From Cliona cf. orientalis (lineage: Eukaryota > Porifera > Demospongiae > Clionaida > Clionaidae): a stretch of 64,000 nucleotides of DNA. The position numbers were made by a program, and so were the translations under genes. Below, piece by piece: positions 21,578 to 32,861 of the stretch (its first letter is position 1; each line of letters opens with the position of its first letter). The stretch is from the NCBI GenBank assembly GCA_963930775.1, contig OZ005705.1, positions 6,200,001-6,264,000 of the forward strand, written 5' to 3'. The notes below the pieces were generated by a model, which made no database searches, was not told the DNA's origin, and saw nothing but the letters and a program-made list of their open reading frames with translations.

Positions 21578-23180
21578 TTAATCATCGTCATCGCTACTGC
21601 CATAAGCGTCCATTGTCAGTCTTTCCAATGCAGTGCACGTGCTACTGTACCTACTGGTACCAGCTCCACCCACTGCATCTGCATCACCATTGGTTACGAC
21701 ATCACTACCGTTAGCCCCACCCACTATCACGGTATCAGCATTGTGTATTTGATCAGCCACTCCACCGCCACTTGCACTAGTCCTACCAGAACTAGTACTT
21801 GGCTCTTCGTCATTTTCATCACTATCATTGTCTCTAGGCACTCCACCCTCTGGGTTGTCAGGGGAAGGGTGCCCGTTTGTCAAGTCGTTGGTACGAGGTC
21901 CACTTCCTTCTTGCTCCTGATCACTGTCGTCGGAGCGGAGAGGGGGTGTGTCCCTCCCGCCTCTAGCAGCTCTTCGACGCATCTGGTGCAACTGAGACTA
22001 TGAAATTGGTTGGAAAAAAAATCAAAGAAGGGAAGGATCCTTTTGTTTTTTCTAACCTTGAAATCTTTCTTTGATGCGAGTGTCTCTATCCGATCAGTGA
22101 CGTCTTTGAAGGTCAGTTTTGGGTAGAGCATGTTGGCCCAGTGTTCATACTGCTGCAGCAGGTACTTCAAATCTGATGCCTAATTTGAGAAAATTAGAAG
22201 GAGTAAGAGAATGCTATTTCCTGAGGACTTTCAGCACATAACAAAGGAGACAGCAAATCTACGTGTACATACTACAGCTAGAACCCTCATCCTCAGGCTC
22301 TCTTCCCAGGTGTACAATAATTGCACACTGAAAAACATTAAAAAGGATCGGGGGACAAGGCTACACCTAAAAATTTTTAATATTTACAACATACCTCATG
22401 ACCTTGGCCCCTGAATTTCAGCTTTGGAAATTCCTTCTCAATATAGCGCAGGCCTTTCTCTGAAAACACTCTCTCTGTCTTCAGCGTCAGGATGGGCTTA
22501 CGCTTCTTCTGGGTAGGCTCCTGGCTATTAGCACCAGCTCCATCTCCACCAGTGGCAGCTGCCCCACTCGGTCCCGGCTGGGTGTCCGGGAATACACCAC
22601 CTCCTCCCCCACTAGCACTGCCGCCCGACATGACACCATTCACACGAGCGGTGGAGTGACCCTATAGTAGAGAATAATAATTATTATCAACAAGATCTGA
22701 CACAATTTATGTGGTGGTCACTAAATTATTATTACCGTAAAAGTTCTAATTACAGAAATACTTCAGAATTGCATTTGGCGCTCCATTAAAAATTACTTAA
22801 GGTGCCAGTTTTCATATTAAAATAATTATCCAATGCTAAGTGGCGCTGTAATTAGAATTTTTACAGTATGTGTACTGTAGAAGTGAATCAAAAGATTCGA
22901 GGAAGAAATAGTTACATGTACATGTGTGATAGCCATGGCCCATGCTGTGCATTTCTCACATCATCACTGATTCTATTATACCCCCTCCACCTATTGTCAG
23001 TGTGAATTTTTTCATGCTCACCCCTGAGAATTCCCCGAGGGAGGGCATGGGTGGCGGGAGGGGAGGGGGGTCATCTTCATCGTCCATAAGATCGTCAGCA
23101 AACAGCGGCTCCTCTTCGCCGTCCGCCTCACCGCCAGGCCAGCCCATATCCATGTCCTCTTGATCTGGAAGTTCCGCCAT
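21578..23180 (-). CDS. TIPIN: TIMELESS-interacting protein (Swi3/Csm3 family)
   Basis: Four exons in transcript order: 23022-23180, 22395-22661, 22057-22179, 21578-21991 (320 residues; vertebrate TIPIN is about 300). It partners TIMELESS in the replication fork protection complex. The conserved Swi3 domain spans about residues 107-183. It includes KRKPILTLKTERVFSEKGL, FPKLKFRGQGHE, and after the splice junction the EHWANMLYPKLTFKDVTDRI and LASKKDFK blocks. The N-terminus is acidic with a proline run (DDEDDPPPLPPPMP), as in vertebrate TIPIN. The C-terminus is low-complexity, glycine/serine/aspartate-rich and ends in four aspartates. Intron 1 holds a MITE (22733-22868). Divergent from PIK3C3 across 109 bp. 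Confidence 0.93.
22733..22868. mobile_element. 136-bp MITE in TIPIN intron 1 (same family as 1371-1723)
   Basis: The left end is TACCGTAAAAGTTCTAATTA continuing to CAG. The right end is CTGTAATTAGAATTTTTACAGTA with subterminal GGCGC. The termini match the 353-bp element in the transporter array, which shows a dispersed family with an internally deleted member. Confidence 0.8.
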
Positions 23181-23289
23181 TATTCCTAGTATCCCCGCGC
23201 TTTTCCCGCGCTCAGCTCGAACACGCCCACTTACTTCAAATTTTCCCTATGTCACATGACAAGAAGTAGATGCTGTGCAAGTGTCAAAA
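23181..23289. promoter_or_regulatory. Bidirectional promoter region TIPIN/PIK3C3 with E2F-like site
   Basis: 109 bp between divergent start codons. TTTTCCCGCGC at 23201-23211 matches the E2F consensus core (TTTCCCGC) and lies about 20 bp upstream of the TIPIN ATG. It is flanked by CCCCGCGC and CGCTC. Cell-cycle control of TIPIN through E2F would be expected in animals; here it is only inferred from the motif. Confidence 0.55.
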
Positions 23290-24767
23290 ATGGCTAACTA
23301 CGTGCAGGAATCGGACAAGAGCTTCTCCTACGTGTACTCCTGCGAGCTCTCCATACCCTTCAGAATAAAAATGTTAGTTTTACAGATTTATGTGCTAAAT
23401 CTATAGAATTTTAATTTGATCTAGTTCTGTACATGTGCTTGTGTTCAAACCCTTTTGTTATGTGCTGTGACTGTTGCATGCAGAGGTACTTTGGAGGGTA
23501 AGCGACAGAAGAAGAGCGTGCAGTCATTGCTGGAAGACCCTCTCCTCCAGTTCTCTGGGCTCTACCAGCAAGACTACTCTGACCTCTACGTGGTCTGCCA
23601 AGTATTTGCAAACGGGAAACCGCTGACCCTCTCCGCTCAGACGGCCTACAAGGCATTCTCCAATCGCTGGAACTGGAATGAGTGGATCACGTTACCAATC
23701 CCCTACAAAGATATACCACGAAACGCAGTACTGGCACTGACGATCTACGACATTCTAGGTCCACGAAAAACAGTGGCAGTGGGCGGGACCACCATCCCCA
23801 TATTTGGAAAGCATGGGTGCCTGAGACGTGGGATTCACGACTTGAGAGTGTGGCCGGATCGAGAGGCCGATGGGAGTCTGAAGAATAGTACACCCGGGGA
23901 GAGGGACGTGGGGGAGAGTGCCGAGGAAGGGGGAGCCCCTATGCAAATGGTTCGTCTGTCGAAATTGGTGCAGAAGCATCGCAAACGTCGAATGATGATT
24001 GTTGACTGGCTTGACAGACTGACATTTCGTGAGATCGAAGTCATTAATGAAAGAGAGAAGAGGGAATCGAATTTTATGTACATCAACGTAGAATTTCCAA
24101 AATTTCATTACGACAGTATTGAATACTCAGTGGTGTTCTTTGAGCAAGACGGTGAACTGGCAGATCAGCCTGTGGTAGAATCGGATTTCCAAATTGTCTC
24201 AGATCCGGAATGGGACATGGACAACGTGGTAGAGCTGAAGCACCATCGCCTGACTCACACGATACGCAAGGGCCAAATTGCTCGCGACATAAAACCCAAC
24301 GCCAAGCTTCGAGGCATCATCATGAGAGTGGTGAACCTCCCGCCCACCCAAGTCCTAATGTCTAACGAGAAGTCCCTCATTTGGCAGTTCCGATACTACC
24401 TCGTGCAAGAGAAGGCCGCCCTCCCCAAGTTCCTTCAGAGCGTGAGCTGGCAGTCGAAGCAAGAAGCAGAAGAGGCCATTGATCTGCTCTACAAATGGCA
24501 ACCACTCGATGCAGCAGAGGCGCTGGAGTTGCTCACACCAACGTACACCGAGCCGAAAGTCAGAAAGTACGCGATATCGAGGCTGAAGTGTACAGACAAT
24601 GATGAGCTACTGCTCTACCTGTTGCAGTTGGTACAGGCGCTGAGGTACGAGGAGCCGGCATTCTTTTCTCAGCAGCTGCCACCTCAGGAACACTCGGCCC
24701 TGGCACTGTCACTGGAGGAGACCTACAGTGAAGGTGTGTGAAGAGTATTAGGAATAGGTGTATGTCT

Positions 24768-24801
<34 letters not shown>

Positions 24802-27800
24802 TGCAGATTATTATGTATATATATATTGATATTTCAGTGTGATTGTGTTACTAAGCAGCCAATAATATGCTCAAATAATAATTTTGCCCTCGCACAGATC
24901 ACTTACATTTATCTCAGTTGAATGTATAACGTGAATTGACTCATTTCTCTGCAGCCACCAAGACTAGGCTGGAGCGTGAGCTAGCTGAGGCCGTACAGGA
25001 AGAAGATGAAGCATCACCAGAGGCAGCCAAAGCTAGGGAGGCTAATGGCGGCCACGCAGAGCCAGGGAGCGACAGTGACAGCGACTTTGGGGAGGGCCCC
25101 TACCCATTTGCCCTCCAGCAACCCTCCAAGGAGATAGTAAACAGCCTGGAGGCATCACTGTGGTCCCTGGACCTCTCTGCCGCCAGCAGCATGGATACCT
25201 CTGGCTACACTGATACTGAGGTAACCAAGAATTTGCATAAAACTACCGGTACCCCAGAAAATCATTTTATTTTCGTCTATCCCTTAGTACACTGCGTACA
25301 CAATGATGCAGTGTTTCATTCAGCAAAGCTTGAGGGGGAAAGCTGAGCCACTAGCATCCAGTCCTTCCCTCTGGTGTCTTATTTATGTGCATGTATTCCT
25401 CTTGAAATTATGAATTCCCCCCCCCCCCCCCCACTAGTTCCCTGACTTGGCTAGCTTCCTTGTGGCCCGTGCGTGTCGTAGCACAGAGCTGGCCAGCTAC
25501 TTCTACTGGTATCTCTCAGTGGAGTGCAACGACCACAAAGACAACGCAGCGAGCATCAAGTACGAGAGAATTCGCTACAAGTTCCTCGAGGACCTCAGAA
25601 ATGTACGTCAGTTATGCACTGGAAGTTGTATGTGTACATATATGCACACATAATAATATTATATACACCTCCTCTCATGCACATTCTGCAAATTGTGTAC
25701 GCTTTATCATCGCTTGTATACACAATAGTTTACGCACACATAATATTATACACCTTATCTCATGCACATTCTGCAAATTGTGTACACTTTATCATCGCTT
25801 GTATACACAATAATTTATACACACATATACAACTTCTCTCATGCACATTGTACAAATTGTATACAGTTACACCTTCTCTATATGTACTGTACACACTTTT
25901 TTAACACATTCAGAGCTCAAAGCCAAAGTGGCGAAAGCGACACCGCATGCTGATTCAGCAAGATTTATTGGTTTCGGAACTGAAGGAGATCATGACGACC
26001 ATCAACACCAGCAAAGAAGACAGACTAAAGAGAGTAAGTTTCACCAACTGTCTGATCACTGATCAGACAATTGGGGGGGGGGGGGGGGGGGGGTAGGTGG
26101 ATCACTGATCAGACGGTAGGGGGGTAGATTTGCCCATGGCTATAGTTTGTGAACTGTTTAGTACTTTCTCAGGCATTCGTCCATGAGTGGCAAAGCTTAC
26201 TGAACTCTCAAAACTTAATTTCCAATGGTGGTGCACTAAGACTGGAGGGGTAGATTAGTTATGACTCAGTTTGTGAATTGTTCAGTACTTTCTCAGGCGT
26301 GAGCTCCTTTGTTTATGAGTGGCATAGGTTACTGAACTCGGGATGAATCATCTTGTGCCGCCTCATTGAAATTTAAAATTTAATTTCCAATATTATAATA
26401 GTGGTGCACTGTTTCTCTTTTCTTCTACCAGATCCAGAAGCTTCGTGGTATCCTTTCCACCCGTCCCGAGCTGCTCCAGTTTCGCCGCCCCATCCGCCTC
26501 CCCCTTGAGCCGAGCGTCAAGGTGACCGGGATCCTGTCAGAGCAGGCCTCCCTCTTCAAGAGTGCCCTTATTCCAGCCAAGCTGGGCTTCAAGACTGAGG
26601 ATGGAGACATCTACTGGGTAAGCTGACTGGCAAATAGAGATTAATCTGCGTTAAAAGTATGTCATGTGACGCCCCTGGTTGTTTTGAAGTACCTTACTTC
26701 TGTGGATTAGCCTTGTACTCACGAATATTAGCTATACAAGATGTGAACCCTTTACCATGCACATGTGTGTGTGATTGTTGATCACTCTACGTATATAGCC
26801 AGTTGTTATTATGCTAACACATGCTATGAATCAGTGAAGTATGTCCCATCCCACAACTTATATGGAAGTGCATGCCTAGTGGATTTTCCTCTTGTGAATA
26901 TCATCAAATTTGCATCCACGAGGGCCTAGGACTTGTGTAAATTTAATGGAGACTAGACTAGTAGACATAAAGTCTCCTATTAGAGGTTGTTTCCCCGAAT
27001 AATGATATTAATTTTGTACGCTGGAGAACCCTTGTCTCTAAAGAGAGGATCACTAAGTTTCCTTGTCTTCTTCCAGGTGATGTTCAAGCTGGGTGATGAT
27101 CTTCGTCAGGACCAGCTCATCCTTCAGCTCATCTGTCTCATGGACCGACTGCTTCGCAGGGAGAACCTTGACCTCAAGCTCACTCCCTACAACGTCCTGG
27201 CCTGCTCTGGAATGCCACCCTACTTTGGTAAGAAGTGATCTCTGTTCAGATTCTGTGTAGTTCCGATTTGTATAGCACACAAAAGAGATGGTTCTAGATT
27301 ATGGGATCAAATTTTTTTTATTATTCTGAGGGTTATCGTGTACAAAAATTTGTTCTGAATTAGATTTCGACTTGTTTTTTCTGTTTCAAAATCAGCTATT
27401 GCTAAGTGAACCTTGAATTCATAATGATACTTGTCTGATCATTTGCTTCCATAGGTTTTGTTCAGCTGGTGCCCAAGACTCATGCAGTGGCCCATGTGCT
27501 CTCTACGTACAAAACAATCCAGGTGAACATAATGGTAGGGGTGGGTGGTGGAGGGAGGGCCCAGAAAACATTGCAAAAAGATTTTAGCAGAGGATGGTTT
27601 CGATCCATCGACCTCTGGGTTATGGGCCCAGCACGCTCCCACTGCGCCACTCTGCTTGATGGCTATAGTAGTATACTTCCAGGTATTTATCATGAAATTA
27701 TCAGCTGATGCAATACCCTACTGGTTGCTATGGTGATAGTTCTTGCACCACTTTGATATTCTTGGCACACAATGTATAGTAGATGATGCAATGCCCTTTG

Positions 27801-28873
27801 GGTTGCTATGGTTACCATTCATGCTAATGATTATTATTATTATACATCATGAATTATGTGTCCCCATGTAGAATTTCTTCAAGACCTTTGCGCCTAATGA
27901 GAGTGCTCCTTATGGTATCCAGCCAGAGGTTATGGACACCTATGTCAAGAGTTGTGGTGAGTAATTTTTAATAATACCTCTGACTGTTTGATGTAGTCTC
28001 TCCTAGCTAGATATTGAGTGATACTTTATTTGATATTAATTTTTTGTGTGTTGGGGGGTTGGGGTGGGGGGGGGGGGATGCAATGGAGTCGGTTCCCTAC
28101 TGTACTGTGTATCCCTGCAGCTGGCTACTCAGTTATCACCTATCTCCTGGGCGTGGGTGACCGTCATCTTGACAACCTTCTCCTGTCCGAGTCAGGTCAC
28201 CTGATCCACGTTGACTTTGGCTACATTCTGGGCCGAGACCCCAAAGTCTTCCCACCCCCCATGAAGCTGAACAAGGAGATGGTGGAGGGAATGGGGGGTA
28301 CTTCGAGCATCGAGTACCAGAGATTCAGGGAACACTGCTACAATGCCTTTCTTGCCCTTAGAAGGTAACCCAGCTATGATGTGCATGTAGATATTGTTTT
28401 TTTGAAATTGGCTTGAGATAGGGCCTGGGGACAAGGCTAACGAATATTTTTTGTTCAGATCTGCCAATTTGATTTTGAATCTGTTCTCACTGATGCTGGA
28501 CGCTGGGGTGCCAGATATTGCACTGGAGCCTGACAAGACTGTACAAAAGGTACAATACAATGTCATATATAGCTATAGGAGGGGGTTGTAAAGATTATTG
28601 GTAGTCTCCAATGGTTGACTCCATACTGGTTTGTGAAATCAGGTGTAGGGTGATAATATTATTATTAGAGACTTGTACACCCCACTATCAAACTTGTTTC
28701 AATATCGTGCACCCATCAATGTGAAATTTTAGATCAAGGACAAGTTTTGTTTGGACTACAATGAGGAGGAAGCCGTCCAGCACATTCAGAACCTCATCGA
28801 CATCAGTGTGACAGCAGTCATGGCTGTCTTTGTCGAACGGATGCACAAGTTTGCTCAGTACTGGAGAAAGTAG
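23290..28873 (+). CDS. PIK3C3: Class III phosphatidylinositol 3-kinase catalytic subunit (VPS34)
   Basis: Exons: 23290-23372, 23484-24733, 24955-25220, 25438-25602, 25914-26033, 26432-26617, 27077-27227, 27455-27522, 27872-27956, 28121-28364, 28459-28549, 28733-28873 (949 residues; human 887). It makes PI3P on endosomal and autophagic membranes in complex with VPS15 and Beclin. The N-terminal C2 domain includes [10 protein letters not shown] and [13 protein letters not shown]. The helical domain includes [11 protein letters not shown] and YLLQLVQAL. The kinase domain has [12 protein letters not shown] (about 696-707), the catalytic loop GDRHLDN (804-810) and DFG (823-825). It ends HKFAQYWRK, the family's C-terminal helix. 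Exon 3 encodes an acidic linker of about 90 residues that explains the extra length. Intron 8 hosts an antisense tRNA gene. Confidence 0.97.
24771..24798 (+). repeat. CT microsatellite in PIK3C3 intron 2
   Basis: About 14 CT units, shortly after the 5' splice site. Confidence 0.9.
25644..25870 (+). repeat. Tandem repeat of about 85-90 bp in PIK3C3 intron 4
   Basis: About two and a half units, each starting near GCACACATAATATTATACAC and containing CTCATGCACATTCTGCAAAT and CTTTATCATCGCTTGTATAC. The second unit starts at about 25734 and the third, partial and diverged, at about 25819. This explains several overlapping spurious ORFs. Confidence 0.8.
26073..26411 (+). repeat. Poly-G tract and imperfect duplication in PIK3C3 intron 5
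   Basis: A 21-base G run at 26073-26093 sits between two copies of ATCACTGATCAGAC. It is followed by two imperfect copies of a block of about 120 bp that starts TTTGTGAACTGTTTAGTACT (about 26147) and again at about 26269. Both blocks contain GAGTGGCA..TTACTGAACTC and TTAATTTCCAAT..GTGGTGCACT. Confidence 0.7.
27575..27579 (-). terminator. RNA polymerase III terminator of tRNA-iMet
   Basis: TTTTT on the - strand, 5 bp past the tRNA 3' end, is the usual Pol III stop signal. Confidence 0.7.
27585..27656 (-). tRNA. Initiator tRNA-Met (CAT)
   Basis: Seventy-two bases on the - strand fold as a full cloverleaf. The acceptor stem is AGCAGAG paired with CTCTGCT (A1-T72 end pair). The anticodon arm is CTGGG CCCATAA CCCAG with CAT complementary to 27622-27624. 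The T arm is ATGG ATCGAAA CCAT. The A1-U72 pair, the three G-C pairs in the anticodon stem and the A in place of T at position 54 are hallmarks of eukaryotic initiator tRNA. A-box TGGCGCAGTGGGAGCG and B-box GGATCGAAACC promoter elements are present. There is no intron, and CCA is not encoded. A T5 run follows on the transcribed strand. The gene lies antisense inside PIK3C3 intron 8. Confidence 0.96.
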
Positions 28874-29325
28874 TACTTACTCTTGATAACGGTACTTTTG
28901 TACAACAGGATTTTCATTCAGGTATATACGCATGACTGTGTACACTGTCAATTCAATTGACAATAAAGCTGTGCTTTTCTGCTTTATTTATAAACCATGA
29001 GTATTAATTTTATCAATTATGTACCAAAGCAGTGGGAAATGGATAATGTAGGTGTGTAATTTTTCAAACGAAGCCTTCAAGAAATCATTATAAAATTATA
29101 AGACTGTGCATGTGCAAGAAACTTATATTAGCTGTGCAAGAAATTAATTGGATGATGATGCTAAATCACACATGAATCAATTAGTCAGCTCTGTGATGCT
29201 ACTCTCACAAGTTATAATAGCTAATCACTAATAATAATATTCGGCAGTGCTAAAATCAAAACTTATCGAGACTCGCAAGTCCAGTGTAAAAATTACAAAG
29301 TTTATGTCCCTGTGTTGGCCAAGGT
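28874..29325. other. Convergent 3' spacer PIK3C3 / FAXDC2-like A
   Basis: 452 bp of AT-rich sequence with the PIK3C3 poly(A) signal at its start. No other gene is seen. Confidence 0.6.
28962..28967 (+). other. Polyadenylation signal of PIK3C3
   Basis: AATAAA 89 bp past the stop codon, in a T-rich 3' context. Confidence 0.65.
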
Positions 29326-31970
29326 CTACATGCAGCAGCTGCTGACCTCAGCAAAATTTCCGTCAGCTTTGACTTGATGACAGGGGCTCCCCTTTCCCTT
29401 TGGAGGATCAGGGTAGAGCTCACGGGCCGAGCTAAGCCCCAGGAGGACAATGTGACGATCATGACTCTTGGAGCGACGGAAAGCTTCGTCAGTTCCATGG
29501 AGCCGGTCAAGAACTCCCATCACACCATAGTTCTGATTAAACCTATAATAATATGGAGTGTGTAGTGAAAAAATTCAATACAAGACTGAGCATGTACGGT
29601 AGTACCTTAATGTGACAATTTTATGGGTACTAATATCTTAAGACTTTTGTGGATTGGCCCAATAAAGCTAAGTAATTGGGTACCAGCTAATATGAGCTTT
29701 ACATATGGGTAAATAAGGAGTGGGATATACACAAAAGAATTCTATTGGCAGGAGTATCCACTTACTTTTGATGGTGATAGTCGTGTGACTCGTTGGATGG
29801 GAAGAAGGGGAGATGGTAGCCACTATGTGAGACGGTGGTGTTTAGCACTGCTACTGTGTACCAGAGCCAGGCCACAGAGAGGTGGGAGCCCATAATGAAT
29901 GTCCCAAGCCAGATGGGCCACAAGTTGGAGAGAATATGCTCAATAGGATGGGCATAGACAGAGATGATCCCAGTTGGAGCTGTCCATTCGTGGTGGATCT
30001 TATGGATGTGCTTGTAGAGCCTTGGGTGGTGAAGGAGCCTGTGCACAAAAAGAAGAATCACGTAATAAGCAAAGTGTACAATATTATTATACTGAAAGCA
30101 GATACAGACACACTGTATATTAATTTTGTGTAGTGTCCAAAACTAACTTGAGATCCTGTACATAACTGTTATGTAAATACATAATATAACCAAGAGGTAG
30201 ATTTTGTACTACATGTATAAGGGAAAGTCATAATTATTTCAGTAATTTTAGCAAGGGGGAAGCTGCGCTCCCCACCTGCTAAAATTTAAAACCTTTCTAT
30301 ATACCAAGAACACACAGTTCTATCAGTGCATGCACGCGCGAACCTGTGGCAGTAGTAGAAACCAATTTCCTCGACGACAATGAAGCAGAAGAGGTGCCAG
30401 ACTGTGACCAAGAAGGAGGGCAGCTCGTAGCCACACTCGTTACCACGCCACACAGTCAGCGGATACACAACCACGTTGTAGAGCGGACCAACCACGAATA
30501 TGTTCAGAGCTATCAGCTTGATAGCCTTCTTGTATTTCTTCCAACTAACCTGTACATACATACATATTATATATAGCCAAGGACAAAAGGTAATATGAAA
30601 TGATGATACAGAAGAGTGCGGCACAGTTTAAAAAAACATCTTTGTCAGCTGTGCCAAGGCTTTCTTAATACTTCACAAATTGTACACACAATATTATGTT
30701 ATGCAAGTATATAATAATATGTATCAGTTTGGGTACAAGCACTATAGCACACAGTATTGTAAGTTTGTACAAGTTACCGGAACAGCTTTCTCTTCCTGTA
30801 CTCTATACTTGAGAAGTGCAGCTGGCTTCCCCGTCAGATCAAGAATTATAAAGAATATATTCCCGACTATAAACACAATCAGGGGGACTAGAGACGAGCC
30901 TGTAAAACAACAGCAGAAGAAAGTCAATAGGTTCTCCCAAGATTAAGGTATAGTGTGAGGGCATGTTTTGGGAGGAGATAAAAACCACATTAAAGCTTTA
31001 AAACTCCAAGACCAAGTGAATTGCTCATTGAAGGCCCTTAAATTTAAATGCTTGGATGTATACTGGGGAGAATAATTTTATAGGGTTATTGGCTCTAATA
31101 ATAACATTATAGGACCAAGAGCTCCTGCTAGAACCTACCAATGACATGCATATTGAAGTAGCTCTCTCCAGAGGCACGGTAGAATACAGCCCAGATTGAT
31201 TTCCACAAGGTGCTGGATGCTCCCCATACCTTCTCAAGATGCCTACATACATAAGACAATGATCCATGACATGCTAAATGTATTAGTGGCACAGCACTGG
31301 TCAAACCCAACCACATTATTATGTCATGTCTACATCAGGCTCACATGACTAGCTACAAAGTAGTGTATTAGACAGCTCAATACAATGATATCACACCTAT
31401 CCGTAATCTCGACAGCTCACCGTAGCAACATAATGACACCATAGCCAATGTGTGCAAGCACATAGTGAAGTCATTCAGCATGGTTTCTGGGTATCTGGGT
31501 AGCTACACACGACATTGAAATGTGCGGGCTATTTGCCCTAATAATGGACTACTTATAATAAAATAATGTATATAAACGCCAGCAGCTGCCTTCAGCTCTA
31601 GCCAATTACATGTAGCTTTGATGGGTTACAGAAAAGCACAACCCAGTCTTCATATGAATGCACCTTCCCATCACAACAATGGACTAGAGTATACTCTAGG
31701 GAATAACAACTGCCTATATATAGTCCCAAATCCTCGACTGATAGTGTATTATAGACTACATAAATTATGTAGTCTATATGATCTATGGTGCAACAGGGAA
31801 ATCTTTGTTGGGACAAGGCAGTCAGTATGCGACGTGCAGTACTGCTTGGTGGTTCATCATTTGCTTTTCAATATGATATGAGCCTTTTCAACTTCTATTT
31901 TCATATACAGTGGGTATACATACAATTATACAAAAAATTATGCCATACGAGAATTTTCTGTTATATGGTA

Positions 31971-32004
<34 letters not shown>

Positions 32005-32566
32005 TTAAACTATGAATATAAAATGCCTGAGAGGGTTTGGGAGGGGTGTGTCCATATTACGCTATTCATAGTCCTATAGCAGCTGTTGAATGAGGTACTC
32101 GGACCGCCCAATGTTTACATGCCCGGCCAGCTACGCCTACTCTAGAAGCATGTAGATAGTATAACAGCATGGATTGAAATTTTCTTACCATATCAGTGAG
32201 TTTCTGAGAGCGACAAAGGTGATGAGTAGTGTGGCACTGATGAAGATGGCTTTCTTGAGAGCCTCGTAGGCACCCACGACCTTCTCCTTCAGCTAGTGGG
32301 TGTAGAGACGGAAGTAAAAAGATAACTGACTGTTTAGAAATAACATTAGCAACACAATATCGGCCTGATATAAATATCCATACTGTAGTAGGTAGGTTCG
32401 TATAATTATATTGCGTATATACAGTCCTCGGGCCGGCCTCTCGAGCATGCAAGGGTCTGGCCGCGCGAATGTTTAATATCATCAGGCTTTTTTAATAGGG
32501 AAATATTCAGAACACAATAGTTGGGTTCGGAATAAACATGGGTACCATCAAGCTCACCGTTTGCAT
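29326..32566 (-). CDS. FAXDC2: FAXDC2-like membrane fatty-acid/sterol hydroxylase, copy A
   Basis: Exons in transcript order: 32558-32566, 32189-32292, 31139-31242, 30778-30899, 30344-30549, 29766-30038, 29326-29542 (344 residues). It belongs to the ERG25/fatty-acid hydroxylase superfamily, integral ER proteins with a di-iron centre held by three histidine boxes; the substrate is not known. The boxes are HRLLHH, HKIHHEW and the C-terminal HSGYH..SHDYHH. Family marks: DLTGKPAALLKYRVQEEK, YPLTVWRG, EIGFYYCHR, GSHLS, RLHGTDEAF. The first coding exon is only nine bases (M-Q-T). It is the only ATG in frame, with a TAG 36 bases upstream, so the start is reasonable but the least certain part of the model. 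It has the same exon phases as copy B. Confidence 0.9.
31975..32002 (+). repeat. CA microsatellite in FAXDC2-like A intron
   Basis: About 14 uninterrupted CA units. Confidence 0.9.
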
Positions 32567-32861
32567 CTCTTTCAGGGCTCTCTTCTGAGAGTCAATTTTC
32601 TAGCTGCTCCGTCGATACCGGTAGTCTGATCTGCGTCTTGCCCAGGTACGGGTGGGGTCTAATTAGATCGTTTCCACGGCGATACAGAAGGAATTTAGCC
32701 AATGGCCACACCCATTCCGAATGAGCATGCGCAGATCAAGTAAACAGTCATTATCCAAACATACAATGTTGCAATACAGTCTATGAAATAACTCGGAAAC
32801 TAGTGCTAAACACAATAAATAGTAGAATTAGTGCAGTTTTGTTAATATTATATCTGATCTC
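32567..32861. other. Spacer between FAXDC2-like A and B
   Basis: 295 bp that should contain the promoter of copy A and the 3' end of copy B. No distinct motif recognised. Confidence 0.5.

Noticed and set aside
25460-26062. Overlapping 60-130 codon ORFs
   Set aside because: They run from a real PIK3C3 exon into an intronic tandem repeat, and the repeat explains their length.
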